Shown here one piece after another: positions 24,671 through 32,518 of a stretch of 34,408 bases of DNA. Below the pieces are notes generated by a model. The model was not told the DNA's origin. It made no database searches and saw only the letters and a list, made by a program, of their open reading frames with translations. Within the stretch, counting starts at the first letter, position 1. Every line of letters starts with the position of its first letter. This DNA is from a virus. The stretch covers positions 1 to 34,408 of the IMG/VR virus record IMGVR_UViG_3300025687_000162; one strand, written 5' to 3'. The position numbers and the translations under genes are program-made.

Positions 24671-25609
24671 TTATGCGCCAGCAGAACCGTAGAAACCACG
24701 CCAGTCTGACCAACCGAATGAGTAACGCTCACGAGCCTTAAAGCGAAGGTTACCTGTGTCAAAATCAGGTTCCATTTTTGTTTGCAGTGGAGCACGTACA
24801 AACATCTTAGTACCATTTGGACAATCGGTTTTAATGAACCAAGCATCTGTATCGGTAAAGCGGCGGTTAACAAAGAAACCACCCGGTACAAGACCTTGGC
24901 TACGAATGGCGTTGATGTTGTTGGTGTTAGTTGCACCGTTTGCAGCGGTGGTTGGGTTAACACCAATTGTGGTTGACATTGTGCTGTTCAGGATCTGATC
25001 AGCTGTAAATGCCAAATCTGATGGGATATGCAAAGACTTAGCTTGCAGACCAATCAGAATACCACGATCATCTTTTGCCTTAGAGATAGTAATTAGTGCG
25101 GATTCGAGTGACGCTTCCGACAGATCACCAATTAATCGGTTGCTTTGATTTCCAGCACCAATAGTTGGGTGCGAATCAGAAACCAGAGCAACACCATCAC
25201 CACCAAGGTAGGATGCGCTAAAGGCGTTATTGAAAACGTCTGCAGCTTTAACCTGCTTAGTGTTAGCCATGGCACGAGCAAGACCACGAGCACGAAGTTT
25301 AGCAAACGTGTCATAGAGATTGTCTTCCATAGCTTCTTCTGTTACAGCAAACGCCAACGCCACTGTTTCGTGGGTATAACGTGCAGTGTAACTTTCTTGT
25401 GCATCGTCATAAGAAACGGCTGCGCCTTCACCTTTAACAGGTGCAGTGCCGAAACCAGTGAAGAGCACTTCTTCTTCAAACGCACGATCTGAATTTTCAG
25501 TTTCAAAAAGCGGTGCGTGTTCATCCGAAACTTCCCCATATTCCATGCCGAAAACAGCATTAAGACCGGGAAGAAGTTCTTTAGCAATACTAGAACGATT
25601 AATAGCCAT
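24671..25609 (-). CDS. Major capsid protein, HK97-type (312 aa)
   Basis: The layout is that of Mu gpT-like and related HK97-fold capsid proteins: an N-terminal arm (MAINRSSIAKELLPGLNAVF), a strand region with GAAVSYDDAQESYTARYTHE, the long spine-helix region (VTEEAMEDNLYDTFAKLRAR, GLARAMANTKQVKAADVFNN), the SASYLGGDGVALVSDSHPT loop, and a C-terminal domain with GVNPTTAANGATNTNNINAI and a final ARERYSFGWSDWRGFYGSA strand. The GC content is a little higher than in its neighbours, usual for a highly expressed capsid gene. AAGGGAG precedes the start. A strong terminator follows, and the scaffold-like protein lies upstream, as expected. Confidence 0.93.
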   Translation of the reverse strand: MAINRSSIAKELLPGLNAVFGMEYGEVSDEHAPLFETENSDRAFEEEVLFTGFGTAPVKGEGAAVSYDDAQESYTARYTHETVALAFAVTEEAMEDNLYDTFAKLRARGLARAMANTKQVKAADVFNNAFSASYLGGDGVALVSDSHPTIGAGNQSNRLIGDLSEASLESALITISKAKDDRGILIGLQAKSLHIPSDLAFTADQILNSTMSTTIGVNPTTAANGATNTNNINAIRSQGLVPGGFFVNRRFTDTDAWFIKTDCPNGTKMFVRAPLQTKMEPDFDTGNLRFKARERYSFGWSDWRGFYGSAGA

Positions 25610-25626
25610 TGTTTATTCTCCCTTAA

Positions 25627-26238
25627 TTAAAATACTGGATCAGCACCAGATGTAGGTGCAGTTACGGTTGCATCATGGAAGTTGTCGGTATGCTGTACGA
25701 TACGAACATTCATTTTCAGATATGCACGTTCAAAAGCATCAGCAACATCATTCCCCGGTTCATTTACTGAATCAAGTGAACGAACCATCGCAATGGTTGA
25801 TGTACGACCAGCAGCCTGAACACCATGACCTGACATACCAGTAAAGGTAGAACCAGAACCAAGTGTTACGGCAAAGTTTTGTGAGCCATACAGATCACCA
25901 GCAGTCACAGAAGCGTCTGCTTGTACTTCAAATACGGCACGGCTATCGTCAGCAATCATAGCGTAAGCATCAGTAGCAGATGTACCAGAAGGCCAGTACT
26001 TGCTCCATCTTTGCTCACCATTGGCTACATAACGGCAACCCATAAATACACCCTGTGCTACTTCGGTAGTAGTAGTGATGACTTCCACATTCCCTGCATT
26101 AATACGGACAAGATCGCCAGTAAAGATGTTAGCAGCGTAAGCCGAAGCAATTGGATACTCATTGGTAGCCGAATTGTTGACATTACCTGCTCGTTTGCGA
26201 GAAGGACGGAAGCCGAACAGTGATTTAGTTGTAGTCAT
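25627..26238 (-). CDS. Capsid decoration-like structural protein (203 aa)
   Basis: It is beta-rich, with MTTTKSLFGFRPSRKRAGN, ASAYAANIFTGDLVRINAGN then VEVITTTTEVAQGVFMGCRY, RAVFEVQADASVTAGDLYGS, and a C-terminal helix-strand part. The sequence GDLVRI...GVFxGCxY is usual in phage head proteins that coat or cement the capsid. It directly precedes the major capsid gene and shares the same AAGGGAG ribosome-binding sequence, so similar high expression is expected. The exact role (cement, decoration or head-completion) is inferred. Confidence 0.78.
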   Translation of the reverse strand: MTTTKSLFGFRPSRKRAGNVNNSATNEYPIASAYAANIFTGDLVRINAGNVEVITTTTEVAQGVFMGCRYVANGEQRWSKYWPSGTSATDAYAMIADDSRAVFEVQADASVTAGDLYGSQNFAVTLGSGSTFTGMSGHGVQAAGRTSTIAMVRSLDSVNEPGNDVADAFERAYLKMNVRIVQHTDNFHDATVTAPTSGADPVF

Positions 26239-26294
26239 TGTTTAATCTCCCTTATTAAAAAAATTGCACTTCAAGCACCTTGTCCGAATCTAAA

Positions 26295-26792
26295 TTAATC
26301 TTGAAATTTAGGTGTTCGTCCTTTAGTAACTTGAGTTTTACTATTGTTACGAATTGGCATCCTAGAATCATTTTGGTTCATAAGTTGTGCATTAACTGCA
26401 TCTACCATTTCCCTACTTTGATTTTCAAAATACCGTTGACGACTTTCTGCCTTACGAATAGGCATTTTTGCTAGAGCCAGATCTCCACGACAGACTGTAC
26501 CCTCATATCGTCCGTTGTCCTTCACGATGGACGAATGCTGCATCTCAGGAACTTCTTCAATTCCGACAAACTCCCAACCTTCTGCCATCTTCTTGCCGAT
26601 ATTATTGTAATCTTCTTGACCACGAATAGTCATTCTAATCCAACGAAGTTTCATTCCTTGATCGACAAAACGATTTGTTACAGATTCTGGGATATCAAGA
26701 AGACTTGGTTCACGATATTCATAATCCATTTCTCTTGTGTTAGATTCCCTTGATTCAGCACTACGTGATGCTGTTGTTATATTACGTGCCAT
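26295..26792 (-). CDS. Conserved phage head-region protein (165 aa)
   Basis: An upstream GTG at 26807 would give five extra residues, but the GGAGG of its second and third codons is the ribosome-binding site for ATG 26792, so the shorter start (MARNITTASRS) is preferred. The core reads MDYEYREPSLLDIPESVTNR then RWIRMTIRGQEDYNNIGKKM and AEGWEFVGIEEVPEM. I recall this R-W-x-R...G.....K...GW.FV pattern from uncharacterised proteins between scaffold and capsid genes of marine podoviruses. The C-terminal third is basic and disordered. A head-assembly role is likely; the mechanism is unknown. Confidence 0.83.
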   Translation of the reverse strand: MARNITTASRSAESRESNTREMDYEYREPSLLDIPESVTNRFVDQGMKLRWIRMTIRGQEDYNNIGKKMAEGWEFVGIEEVPEMQHSSIVKDNGRYEGTVCRGDLALAKMPIRKAESRQRYFENQSREMVDAVNAQLMNQNDSRMPIRNNSKTQVTKGRTPKFQD

Positions 26793-26812
26793 TTTTAATT
26801 CCTCCACGCTAA

Positions 26813-27772
26813 TTACTGTTTATAAATTGAAGTGTACTCACCATCGGCTCGTTCCACTTTCAATTTCTCAGCTGCATATTGTTCCAGTGGTATTCCCCAT
26901 TTATCAGCCAATCGAATGTCTTCTTTAGACAGTTTGACTTTTTTGTTAGATGAAGAGGATGTTGAAGTGCGTGATGCTCCACCAACCACTTGGGCAGGAG
27001 ATGACGTTTCCTGTTGACGTTGCGATTGTCCACCTTGAAATCTATCTGGAAATCGTTGCCGAAGTCTAGAATCAATTTCTTGGTAAAACTCTTGTTCCGA
27101 AGGATCATAACCCTCGCTTTTTAGTTCATTGTCAATTTCCAGTGCAAGAGTTGTCATGACTGAATCTTGACCAAACCAAGCATTACGTCCTGCCCACTCT
27201 ACCGCTAACCTATCATATTCTACAGGTTGAATGTTTTGAGTAGCAGTTGCTGCAACAGGTTTTTCTTTTTGAACTGGACGTTCTGTTACAAAACGCTCTT
27301 TGTTCATACGAAGCATAGTTGCTTCATTCTGTGCCTTAGAAAGATAGTCTTGTGCTTGAACAATTCTATCTGTATCACCTGATTCAAGAGCCTGACGATA
27401 TGCATCTTTTGCAATTTCAATCTGACTATTAATATTTGTTTCAGCTGTTTCAAAACTTTTTTCAACTGAAGTTTCAATTTCTTTTTGTTTATTTTTCAAT
27501 TGTTCTTCAAGTTCTTTTTGCCGTGCAATAAGTTCTTGAATTTGTTCTTCACGTTCTTTCTTTTGGCGAACTAGTTGGCGAATACGTTTCTGTGCGCCAG
27601 ACTGTTGTTCTTCCTGTTCAGGTTTTTCTTCTTCTATGTGTTCTTGAACTTGCTGTGTTGGACTTTCAGTTTGTTCTTCTTCCTGTCCTTCAATTTCAAA
27701 TTCAATTTTTTCTTCCTCTTTAACGGTATTGGAAGTATCTACCGTAGCCCATTCATTATTATCTTCGGACAT
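26813..27772 (-). CDS. Scaffold-like protein, acidic coiled coil (319 aa)
   Basis: The first 60 residues are highly acidic and Gln-rich (KEEEKIEFEIEGQEEEQTES). A strongly charged coiled coil follows (about 62-140: RQLVRQKKEREEQIQELIAR, QKELEEQLKNKQKEIE), and then a C-terminal helical region with ALEIDNELKSEGYDPSEQEF and a basic tail (about 270-319, NKKVKLSKEDIRLADKWGIP). An acidic rod with a basic C-terminal capsid-binding end, encoded upstream of the capsid gene, is the normal design of a phage scaffolding protein. AAAGGAG precedes ATG 27772. No protease domain is seen. Confidence 0.82.
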   Translation of the reverse strand: MSEDNNEWATVDTSNTVKEEEKIEFEIEGQEEEQTESPTQQVQEHIEEEKPEQEEQQSGAQKRIRQLVRQKKEREEQIQELIARQKELEEQLKNKQKEIETSVEKSFETAETNINSQIEIAKDAYRQALESGDTDRIVQAQDYLSKAQNEATMLRMNKERFVTERPVQKEKPVAATATQNIQPVEYDRLAVEWAGRNAWFGQDSVMTTLALEIDNELKSEGYDPSEQEFYQEIDSRLRQRFPDRFQGGQSQRQQETSSPAQVVGGASRTSTSSSSNKKVKLSKEDIRLADKWGIPLEQYAAEKLKVERADGEYTSIYKQ

Positions 27773-27826
27773 TTATTTCTCCTTTTTAACGTCACATGCG
27801 AAACTGACGGATTACGCATTGTTTAT

Positions 27827-27855
27827 ATAATACATTATTTAAATGTAATATACAA
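27827..27855 (-). promoter_or_regulatory. Candidate promoter for the scaffold-capsid unit
   Basis: In the 100-base gap upstream of the scaffold-like gene, the minus strand has TTGTAT (27855-27850), a 17-base spacer and TATTAT (27832-27827). The -10 matches 5 of 6 and the -35 only 3 of 6. It is the longest intergenic gap in the right half, and a terminator closes the unit 3.2 kb on. Both facts make an extra promoter for abundant head proteins reasonable. Confidence 0.42.
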
Positions 27856-27872
27856 CAGCCATATTAAATTTT

Positions 27873-28289
27873 TTAATTAGAAAGATTAAAAGTTGGATCT
27901 AATTCTGTTGGATCTTCAACAACCATAGAAATTTGATCATCAAACAAAAGGATCATTCGTATCCCTTTGTAAAAAAACTTTTGACCTGTGTGTTTTCCAT
28001 AACAGACATAATCTCCCACAGAACACCAAGGACCATTCGGAAATTTATCTTTATCTTCATAGGCTGTGTCACCAATTGCTAGGACTTTGCCTACAGTTGT
28101 AAGATAAGCAATGTCATTTTTAGTTGAATCTGGTAAAATAATACCGCCCTTAGTCTGAGATTTTACAGACACAGGACGTACCAGAATATGATAACCGGGA
28201 ACTTTAGGAAGCACTTTTGGATCTGGCTGCTCTTCTGCAGAAATCCATTCGTCATTCTTCATTGCGTTTCCCATAGATACTACTTGCAT
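27873..28289 (-). CDS. GroES-like co-chaperonin (138 aa)
   Basis: Residues 28-125 follow the Cpn10 fold: the first strand PKVPGYHILVRPVSVKS, a mobile loop QTKGGIILPDST (about 45-56, with the GGI-hydrophobic motif that docks to GroEL), LTTVGKVLAIGDTAYED, a roof-like insertion DKFPNGPWCSVGDYVCYGKH, and the final strand GIRMILLFDDQISMVVED. N- and C-terminal extensions of about 27 and 15 residues are not part of typical GroES. In T4 and related phages (gp31), a phage co-chaperonin redirects host GroEL to fold the capsid protein, and its place before the head genes suggests the same here. GAGGAG precedes ATG 28289. No GroEL is encoded in the window. Confidence 0.9.
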   Translation of the reverse strand: MQVVSMGNAMKNDEWISAEEQPDPKVLPKVPGYHILVRPVSVKSQTKGGIILPDSTKNDIAYLTTVGKVLAIGDTAYEDKDKFPNGPWCSVGDYVCYGKHTGQKFFYKGIRMILLFDDQISMVVEDPTELDPTFNLSN

Positions 28290-28291
28290 AA

Positions 28292-28486
28292 TTACTCCTC
28301 TTCATTATCTTCATATACCATTGTGTTTACTAATCGTTTGATTTCTTGCTGTGACCATTCTAGTCCTGAAATCTTTCCAACGATGTTCATATACGAATGA
28401 TAGTCTGAAGCATTACCATATGCAAGCGAATTCTTTAATCCTTCAATTTCTTTTTGAAGAGAGTTTTGTATTTCTTCCCAGAGCAT
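28292..28486 (-). CDS. Small conserved acidic helical protein (64 aa)
   Basis: It is a short protein of two helices (MLWEEIQNSLQKEIEGLKNS and SYMNIVGKISGLEWSQQEIK) with an acidic end (YEDNEEE). The YGNASDYHSYMNIVGKISGL core, with Y-x-x-x-x-G-x-I-x-G, is one I recall from many phage genomes next to portal or head genes, without a known function. The start is fixed by TAATG at 28486. It is likely a small head-assembly factor. Confidence 0.82.
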   Translation of the reverse strand: MLWEEIQNSLQKEIEGLKNSLAYGNASDYHSYMNIVGKISGLEWSQQEIKRLVNTMVYEDNEEE

Positions 28487-28537
28487 TAGATACCTTTCGG
28501 TTCATAGTTATAAGGATTACGTTCTACAATAGAACCA
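28486..28537 (-). repeat. 52-base C-terminal-tag repeat, copy 1
   Basis: It matches 29316-29367 at 50 of 52 positions and lies at the 3' end of the 275-residue gene. It codes for the NPYNY tag and stop codon. Confidence 0.95.
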
Positions 28538-29313
28538 ATTTTACCACCTTCTTTACGCATAATAATATATTCATAAACAGGATGTTTTTTTCCTTTTTTA
28601 CCCATTTGTATTTCACCTATAATAGGACCAAATTCTGGTATACCTATAGTAGTTGGTCTACCATGAGGGGCTTGCCCTCTTAATTGTTCTCGGATTTTAG
28701 AACGGTCTTTACCTTTAACATTTTTTAATTTTTCTTCTAATAATGCTTCACTTTCTTCTAAAGACATTCCTTTAAATTCTGTTTTACGTTTATCATATCC
28801 TGTAAGGTTTCCACCTTTTTCATAAATAGTTTTAAGAGTATAGGCATGGCCTTCACCTTGTGGAGTAAATTTTTTAGATGGTCCTTCTACAGCAACTAAA
28901 AATCCATTATCTTGATAGCCTTCTGGAACTTTAGTCCAAAACCATCTTGCTCCATTACCTGAATCAATAAGATTTGCTTTTACTGTTACTGAACCTTTAA
29001 TTGAATTTCCTACAGGAATATCTGATGCTACATTAGGATCTACCATTAGTTTAGCATCTTTACGTAAAACCGCACCTGCAGGAGATTCTATTTCAATATA
29101 AGAACTATTTAAATTTGTTATATCATCTCCAACTATAGGTCTTTTAAGTTCAGGATCAAATCCTTCAATAGGTTTAAAAGAGCCACCAATTTGACCAGAA
29201 CGCTCTTGATTTGTATACATAACTCTTTTTAAATTACGTTCTGCTATAGGAGCAGATTGTTTAGCTGCACCTTTAGTTAAAAGTTTTACAACACTCTGTA
29301 ATCCAGCAGCCAT
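28486..29313 (-). CDS. Phage protein with GGKI / NPYNY C-terminal tag (275 aa)
   Basis: The body looks folded, with a beta-strand-rich middle (YIEIESPAGAVLRKDAKLMV, NLIDSGNGARWFWTKVPEGY, GFLVAVEGPSKKFTP), a charged helix pair (KGMSLEESEALLEEKLKNVK) and IPEFGPIIGEIQMGKKGKKH. It then ends EGGKIGSIVERNPYNYEPKG plus I. The same last 15 residues (SIVERNPYNYEPKGI) end the 219-residue protein just upstream, though their bodies differ. The ordered, enzyme-like look of the middle (R-W-F-W-T-K; GHAYTLKTIY) is striking, but I do not recognise a catalytic family. It lies between portal and co-chaperonin. Confidence 0.83.
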   Translation of the reverse strand: MAAGLQSVVKLLTKGAAKQSAPIAERNLKRVMYTNQERSGQIGGSFKPIEGFDPELKRPIVGDDITNLNSSYIEIESPAGAVLRKDAKLMVDPNVASDIPVGNSIKGSVTVKANLIDSGNGARWFWTKVPEGYQDNGFLVAVEGPSKKFTPQGEGHAYTLKTIYEKGGNLTGYDKRKTEFKGMSLEESEALLEEKLKNVKGKDRSKIREQLRGQAPHGRPTTIGIPEFGPIIGEIQMGKKGKKHPVYEYIIMRKEGGKIGSIVERNPYNYEPKGI

Positions 29314-29315
29314 AA

Positions 29316-29367
29316 TTAAATACCTTTTGGTTCATAGTTATAAGGATTACGTTCTACAATAGAACCA
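29316..29367 (-). repeat. 52-base C-terminal-tag repeat, copy 2
   Basis: It matches 28486-28537 at 50 of 52 positions, 830 bases away, at the 3' end of the 219-residue gene. The similarity stops abruptly upstream of the tag. Confidence 0.95.
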
Positions 29368-29975
29368 CCTTTTTTTCTTTCATTAACAAATTTAGGAACA
29401 AGTTTTAAATTAGAAGGTTCTTCTTTAATTAAACGATCAGAAATATCTTTTAAATTTATAATATTTTTTGGATTATTTAATTCGGGATATTTTTGTCTTA
29501 TAGCAGCATCACCATATCTTGAAAATAAACCTTTTTTTGCTAATTCATAAAAAGATATAATTCCATCTTTTGTTTTTAAAAATTTTTCATTAAAACCTTG
29601 GGATTCTAAAAAACGATTTAAAGCTGCATCATAATCATCAGTAAAACTAGATAAAAATTTTTCAAATCCTTCTTCTCCATATTCTTCAATTATTTCTTGC
29701 TCTTCAAAACTATCCTTATATTTTTTATTATATAAAGCATTAGAAAAATCTATTTTTTTTCTTACATATTTTTTATCGTCTGAAATGTCACCTAATACTT
29801 GTATTTCATCAAATTCTTTTTGTAGTGCTGGATATAATTTTTCAAATTCTTTTTTATTTAAATTTTTTATATCTACAGAATCAATAAGTTTATTAGATGT
29901 TATATTTTTAGAAGGATTATATTTTTTCTTAGTAGAACCTTTCATAATTACTTTTGCAAGTTTAACTAATGACAT
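29316..29975 (-). CDS. Lys-rich helical protein with GGS / NPYNY C-terminal tag (219 aa)
   Basis: It is highly charged and probably all-helical (KLIDSVDIKNLNKKEFEKLY, KDSFEEQEIIEEYGEEGFEK), then FYELAKKGLFSRYGDAAIRQ, ending VNERKKGGSIVERNPYNYEP plus KGI. The AT content and AAA/ATT codon use are more extreme than in most neighbours. Its body shows no similarity to the next protein, yet the last 15 residues are the same. The start shares TAATG with the portal stop at 29975. An additional protein between portal and head genes is common in phages, often hypervariable cargo. The function is unknown. Confidence 0.82.
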   Translation of the reverse strand: MSLVKLAKVIMKGSTKKKYNPSKNITSNKLIDSVDIKNLNKKEFEKLYPALQKEFDEIQVLGDISDDKKYVRKKIDFSNALYNKKYKDSFEEQEIIEEYGEEGFEKFLSSFTDDYDAALNRFLESQGFNEKFLKTKDGIISFYELAKKGLFSRYGDAAIRQKYPELNNPKNIINLKDISDRLIKEEPSNLKLVPKFVNERKKGGSIVERNPYNYEPKGI

Positions 29976-32470
29976 TACATTCCCCTTTCAGATTTAGCCT
30001 GATCAATCATCTTCATAATTACGTCTGCCGCTTTAATCGTTTCGGAGTTTTTAATGTTATCTTCTTGTTTGATAAGGTCTGCAAGGATTTCAACAGCTTT
30101 GATTGCCGTTTTTGTATTTCGATCTTTCTCTTTTTCATCTGCTTTCAGAGTTCCTTCTGCTCCTATCTTATAAGCATCCAAAGCAAGTTTTTGTTCTTTG
30201 AGATCAAGGTCACGATTTTTCAAAGCACCTTCTGTTGCTTCTTTTGCTAGTTGCGCTTGTACCTTTTGTTGTTCTATATTAAGTCGTGCAGCTTCCATCT
30301 GTACCATTTGCTGTTCTGGGCTACCACCTTGTTGTGCAGCTGCCATGTTTGCTTGCATAACTTGCTGTGCTGCTTGTGCCATAATCTGCTCAATAACTGC
30401 AGGGTTTTGCAGATTAGGATCACCCTGTGGTGCTTGCGACATAATTTGACGTGTGATGCCATTGACTTGTTCTTCATACTTCATTACAACATGTTCTTGA
30501 ATATTTGCCTGAAGCACAGGAGCAACACGTTGCATAATTGGATTACCACCATTGGCAGGATCTTGTAAGAACATTGTTTTAATCTGAATATGTGCATCAT
30601 GGTTCTGTCCTGCAAATGCTTTAATAGGTAAACCTTTAGTTGCTGCTTCAATGTCTGTTACAGGATCAAGAGGCTGTGCTTCTGGTTTGTTAGGCAGAAT
30701 ACGATCCAAATTAGGAATGTTTGCAGCACTAAGCAGTGTACGGTTTAGTTCTTCCATGTTAAACATTCCGGGTGGTGCAGTCTGCGCCAACTGCATTGCC
30801 ATCTGTGTCATCATCAAGCGGTGAGCAGATGAAGGAATGTTAGGATCACTAACAGGAATAATATCTATACGACCATCAAAGTCTGCACGGAAAATTGTTT
30901 CTGACACACCGGGAACATCGTAAGGATATTCCTGTGGTAAACTTTCATTATTAATACGTGCAAGAATACGGAATTCGTCTTTCTGTGATTTATGAAGACG
31001 TTTATGAATAGCACTGAAGAATTTACTTGATGCTTCAAGTAGTGCCATTGTTGTACCTACAGGACCATAGTTAGATCCTTCTGTAATAACTTGTTCTGTT
31101 GTGTCTGCAAACTTTTGTCCTGCGCCTGATAGAAATTGTAACATCTGGAATAATGTCTGTGAAGGTTCTTTATATGGAAGAGGGACAATAGATTTATTTA
31201 AGTCCATGCCTGTTGCTTCAACTTCTTTAAATTCACCGGGAGCAATAGGATCATTGTCACCTACGATACGTACACCTTTGGCTTTGAAACCACCGGGTAA
31301 GTTTGCAAACTGACCTGCATCAATAAGGCTACGCATTGCTGCTGTAGCAGACATAGTAATATTACCAAGGAAATGAATAAGACCAAGACCATAGAAACCA
31401 AAACCCGGAACAAAACGATAATGCGTAAAGAACATTTTCTTTTGCATGGTTTCGTCATCAGGATTCCAGTTACGGCGAATAGAAAGAACTTTTTGTGTTG
31501 ATTCTTCAATAGTTACAATGTAAGGTGCAGCAATACCAAGGTCTTCTACATCAAGATAACAATGCTGCTCAAGTAACACATACTGCATGTCTGTATCAGA
31601 CGCAGGTGAAAGACCAAGAACACTGTCCATCTTTTCTGCAAGAGCAGACTGATCGGGTAGATAAGGATCTGGTAGATCTATATCTGCATACATACCTGCA
31701 CCAATCTGACGTGCCATCTCTACAGGACTACGATATAACACATGAGTATACCTATCTGCCTGACGGAGATCTGTAGCATAGTAAGACACATAAAACTGGT
31801 CAATAGGAATGAATTCACTTACAGGACGTTGAATAGATGCATCATAGTAAATCTTTTTAAAGGCTGAACCAATCAAGGGTAAGTGGAACAGCATACGTTC
31901 AAACTCGTCAAAGTATTCAGGCATTTGCTCGGTTAATTGATAGTTCATAAAATTCTGAACTCTTGTTGCCTGACGCTGCCGTGATTCAGTGACATCACCA
32001 AGAACCTGTGCCTTTACAGGACCAGAAGCAGGGAATAGTTCTTGACTTGCCCTTGATTGGAACTTAACTGCTGATTCAATCAGCAAAGGGTGTACGGCTG
32101 TTGCTGCACCTTCAAAAGGTTCAGTTGTTTCTTCTAACTTCAGCCCAAGCAAATCAAAGCCACGCTCAAACATGGATTCCCATTCTGATCGTGAACTTTT
32201 GTCTGCTTCAAAATTATCATAGATTTGTAAACCAATAGTTGACAATGTTTCTTCGTCAAGTGTGTCAACTAAGTTTTCGTAGAATTCGTCTTCACTATCT
32301 TCTGGAAGTTCATTCATAGATGAACCTTCAAAATTAAATTCAACTTCAATCTCACCTGTGTCAGGATCAATCTCAAAGTTTACTTGTTCATTATTCATTG
32401 TAGCAAAATCAACAGGAATTACATTTGTTTCCTGTTCCATTTGCTCATTTGGATTTTTTTCTACCGCCAT
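29975..32470 (-). CDS. Portal protein (831 aa)
   Basis: It forms the dodecameric ring through which DNA enters and leaves the capsid. It begins with an acidic N-terminal region (about 1-75), then the portal core: SEWESMFERGFDLLGLKLEE, FEGAATAVHPLLIESAVKFQ, IPIDQFYVSYYATDLRQADR, HYRFVPGFGFYGLGLIHFLG, then DTTEQVITEGSNYGPVGTTM and AHRLMMTQMAMQLAQTAPPG. The C-terminal 180 residues are a Gln/Ala-rich coiled coil (EQQMVQMEAARLNIEQQKVQ), the barrel extension. It is longer than most portals (about 450-750), like the extended ones of large-barrel short-tailed phages. AGGGAA lies just upstream of ATG 32470. Confidence 0.93.
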   Translation of the reverse strand: MAVEKNPNEQMEQETNVIPVDFATMNNEQVNFEIDPDTGEIEVEFNFEGSSMNELPEDSEDEFYENLVDTLDEETLSTIGLQIYDNFEADKSSRSEWESMFERGFDLLGLKLEETTEPFEGAATAVHPLLIESAVKFQSRASQELFPASGPVKAQVLGDVTESRQRQATRVQNFMNYQLTEQMPEYFDEFERMLFHLPLIGSAFKKIYYDASIQRPVSEFIPIDQFYVSYYATDLRQADRYTHVLYRSPVEMARQIGAGMYADIDLPDPYLPDQSALAEKMDSVLGLSPASDTDMQYVLLEQHCYLDVEDLGIAAPYIVTIEESTQKVLSIRRNWNPDDETMQKKMFFTHYRFVPGFGFYGLGLIHFLGNITMSATAAMRSLIDAGQFANLPGGFKAKGVRIVGDNDPIAPGEFKEVEATGMDLNKSIVPLPYKEPSQTLFQMLQFLSGAGQKFADTTEQVITEGSNYGPVGTTMALLEASSKFFSAIHKRLHKSQKDEFRILARINNESLPQEYPYDVPGVSETIFRADFDGRIDIIPVSDPNIPSSAHRLMMTQMAMQLAQTAPPGMFNMEELNRTLLSAANIPNLDRILPNKPEAQPLDPVTDIEAATKGLPIKAFAGQNHDAHIQIKTMFLQDPANGGNPIMQRVAPVLQANIQEHVVMKYEEQVNGITRQIMSQAPQGDPNLQNPAVIEQIMAQAAQQVMQANMAAAQQGGSPEQQMVQMEAARLNIEQQKVQAQLAKEATEGALKNRDLDLKEQKLALDAYKIGAEGTLKADEKEKDRNTKTAIKAVEILADLIKQEDNIKNSETIKAADVIMKMIDQAKSERGM

Positions 32471-32518
32471 TGTTTTTCCCTGCTGTTGATAAAATTAACC
32501 GATACGCATATTATATAA

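Noticed and set aside
24586-24966. A 126-codon minus-strand frame across the capsid end and terminator
   Set aside because: It overlaps the capsid gene in another frame and runs through the terminator hairpin.
26239-26294. Possible terminator between the decoration-like gene and the gene before it (T-run on the minus strand)
   Set aside because: The sequence before the T-run does not form a proper inverted repeat.
28486-29313. Possible enzyme (transferase- or hydrolase-like) in the 275-residue tagged protein
   Set aside because: Some segments look like an ordered fold (ARWFWTKVPEGY), but no catalytic motif can be named, so no activity is claimed.
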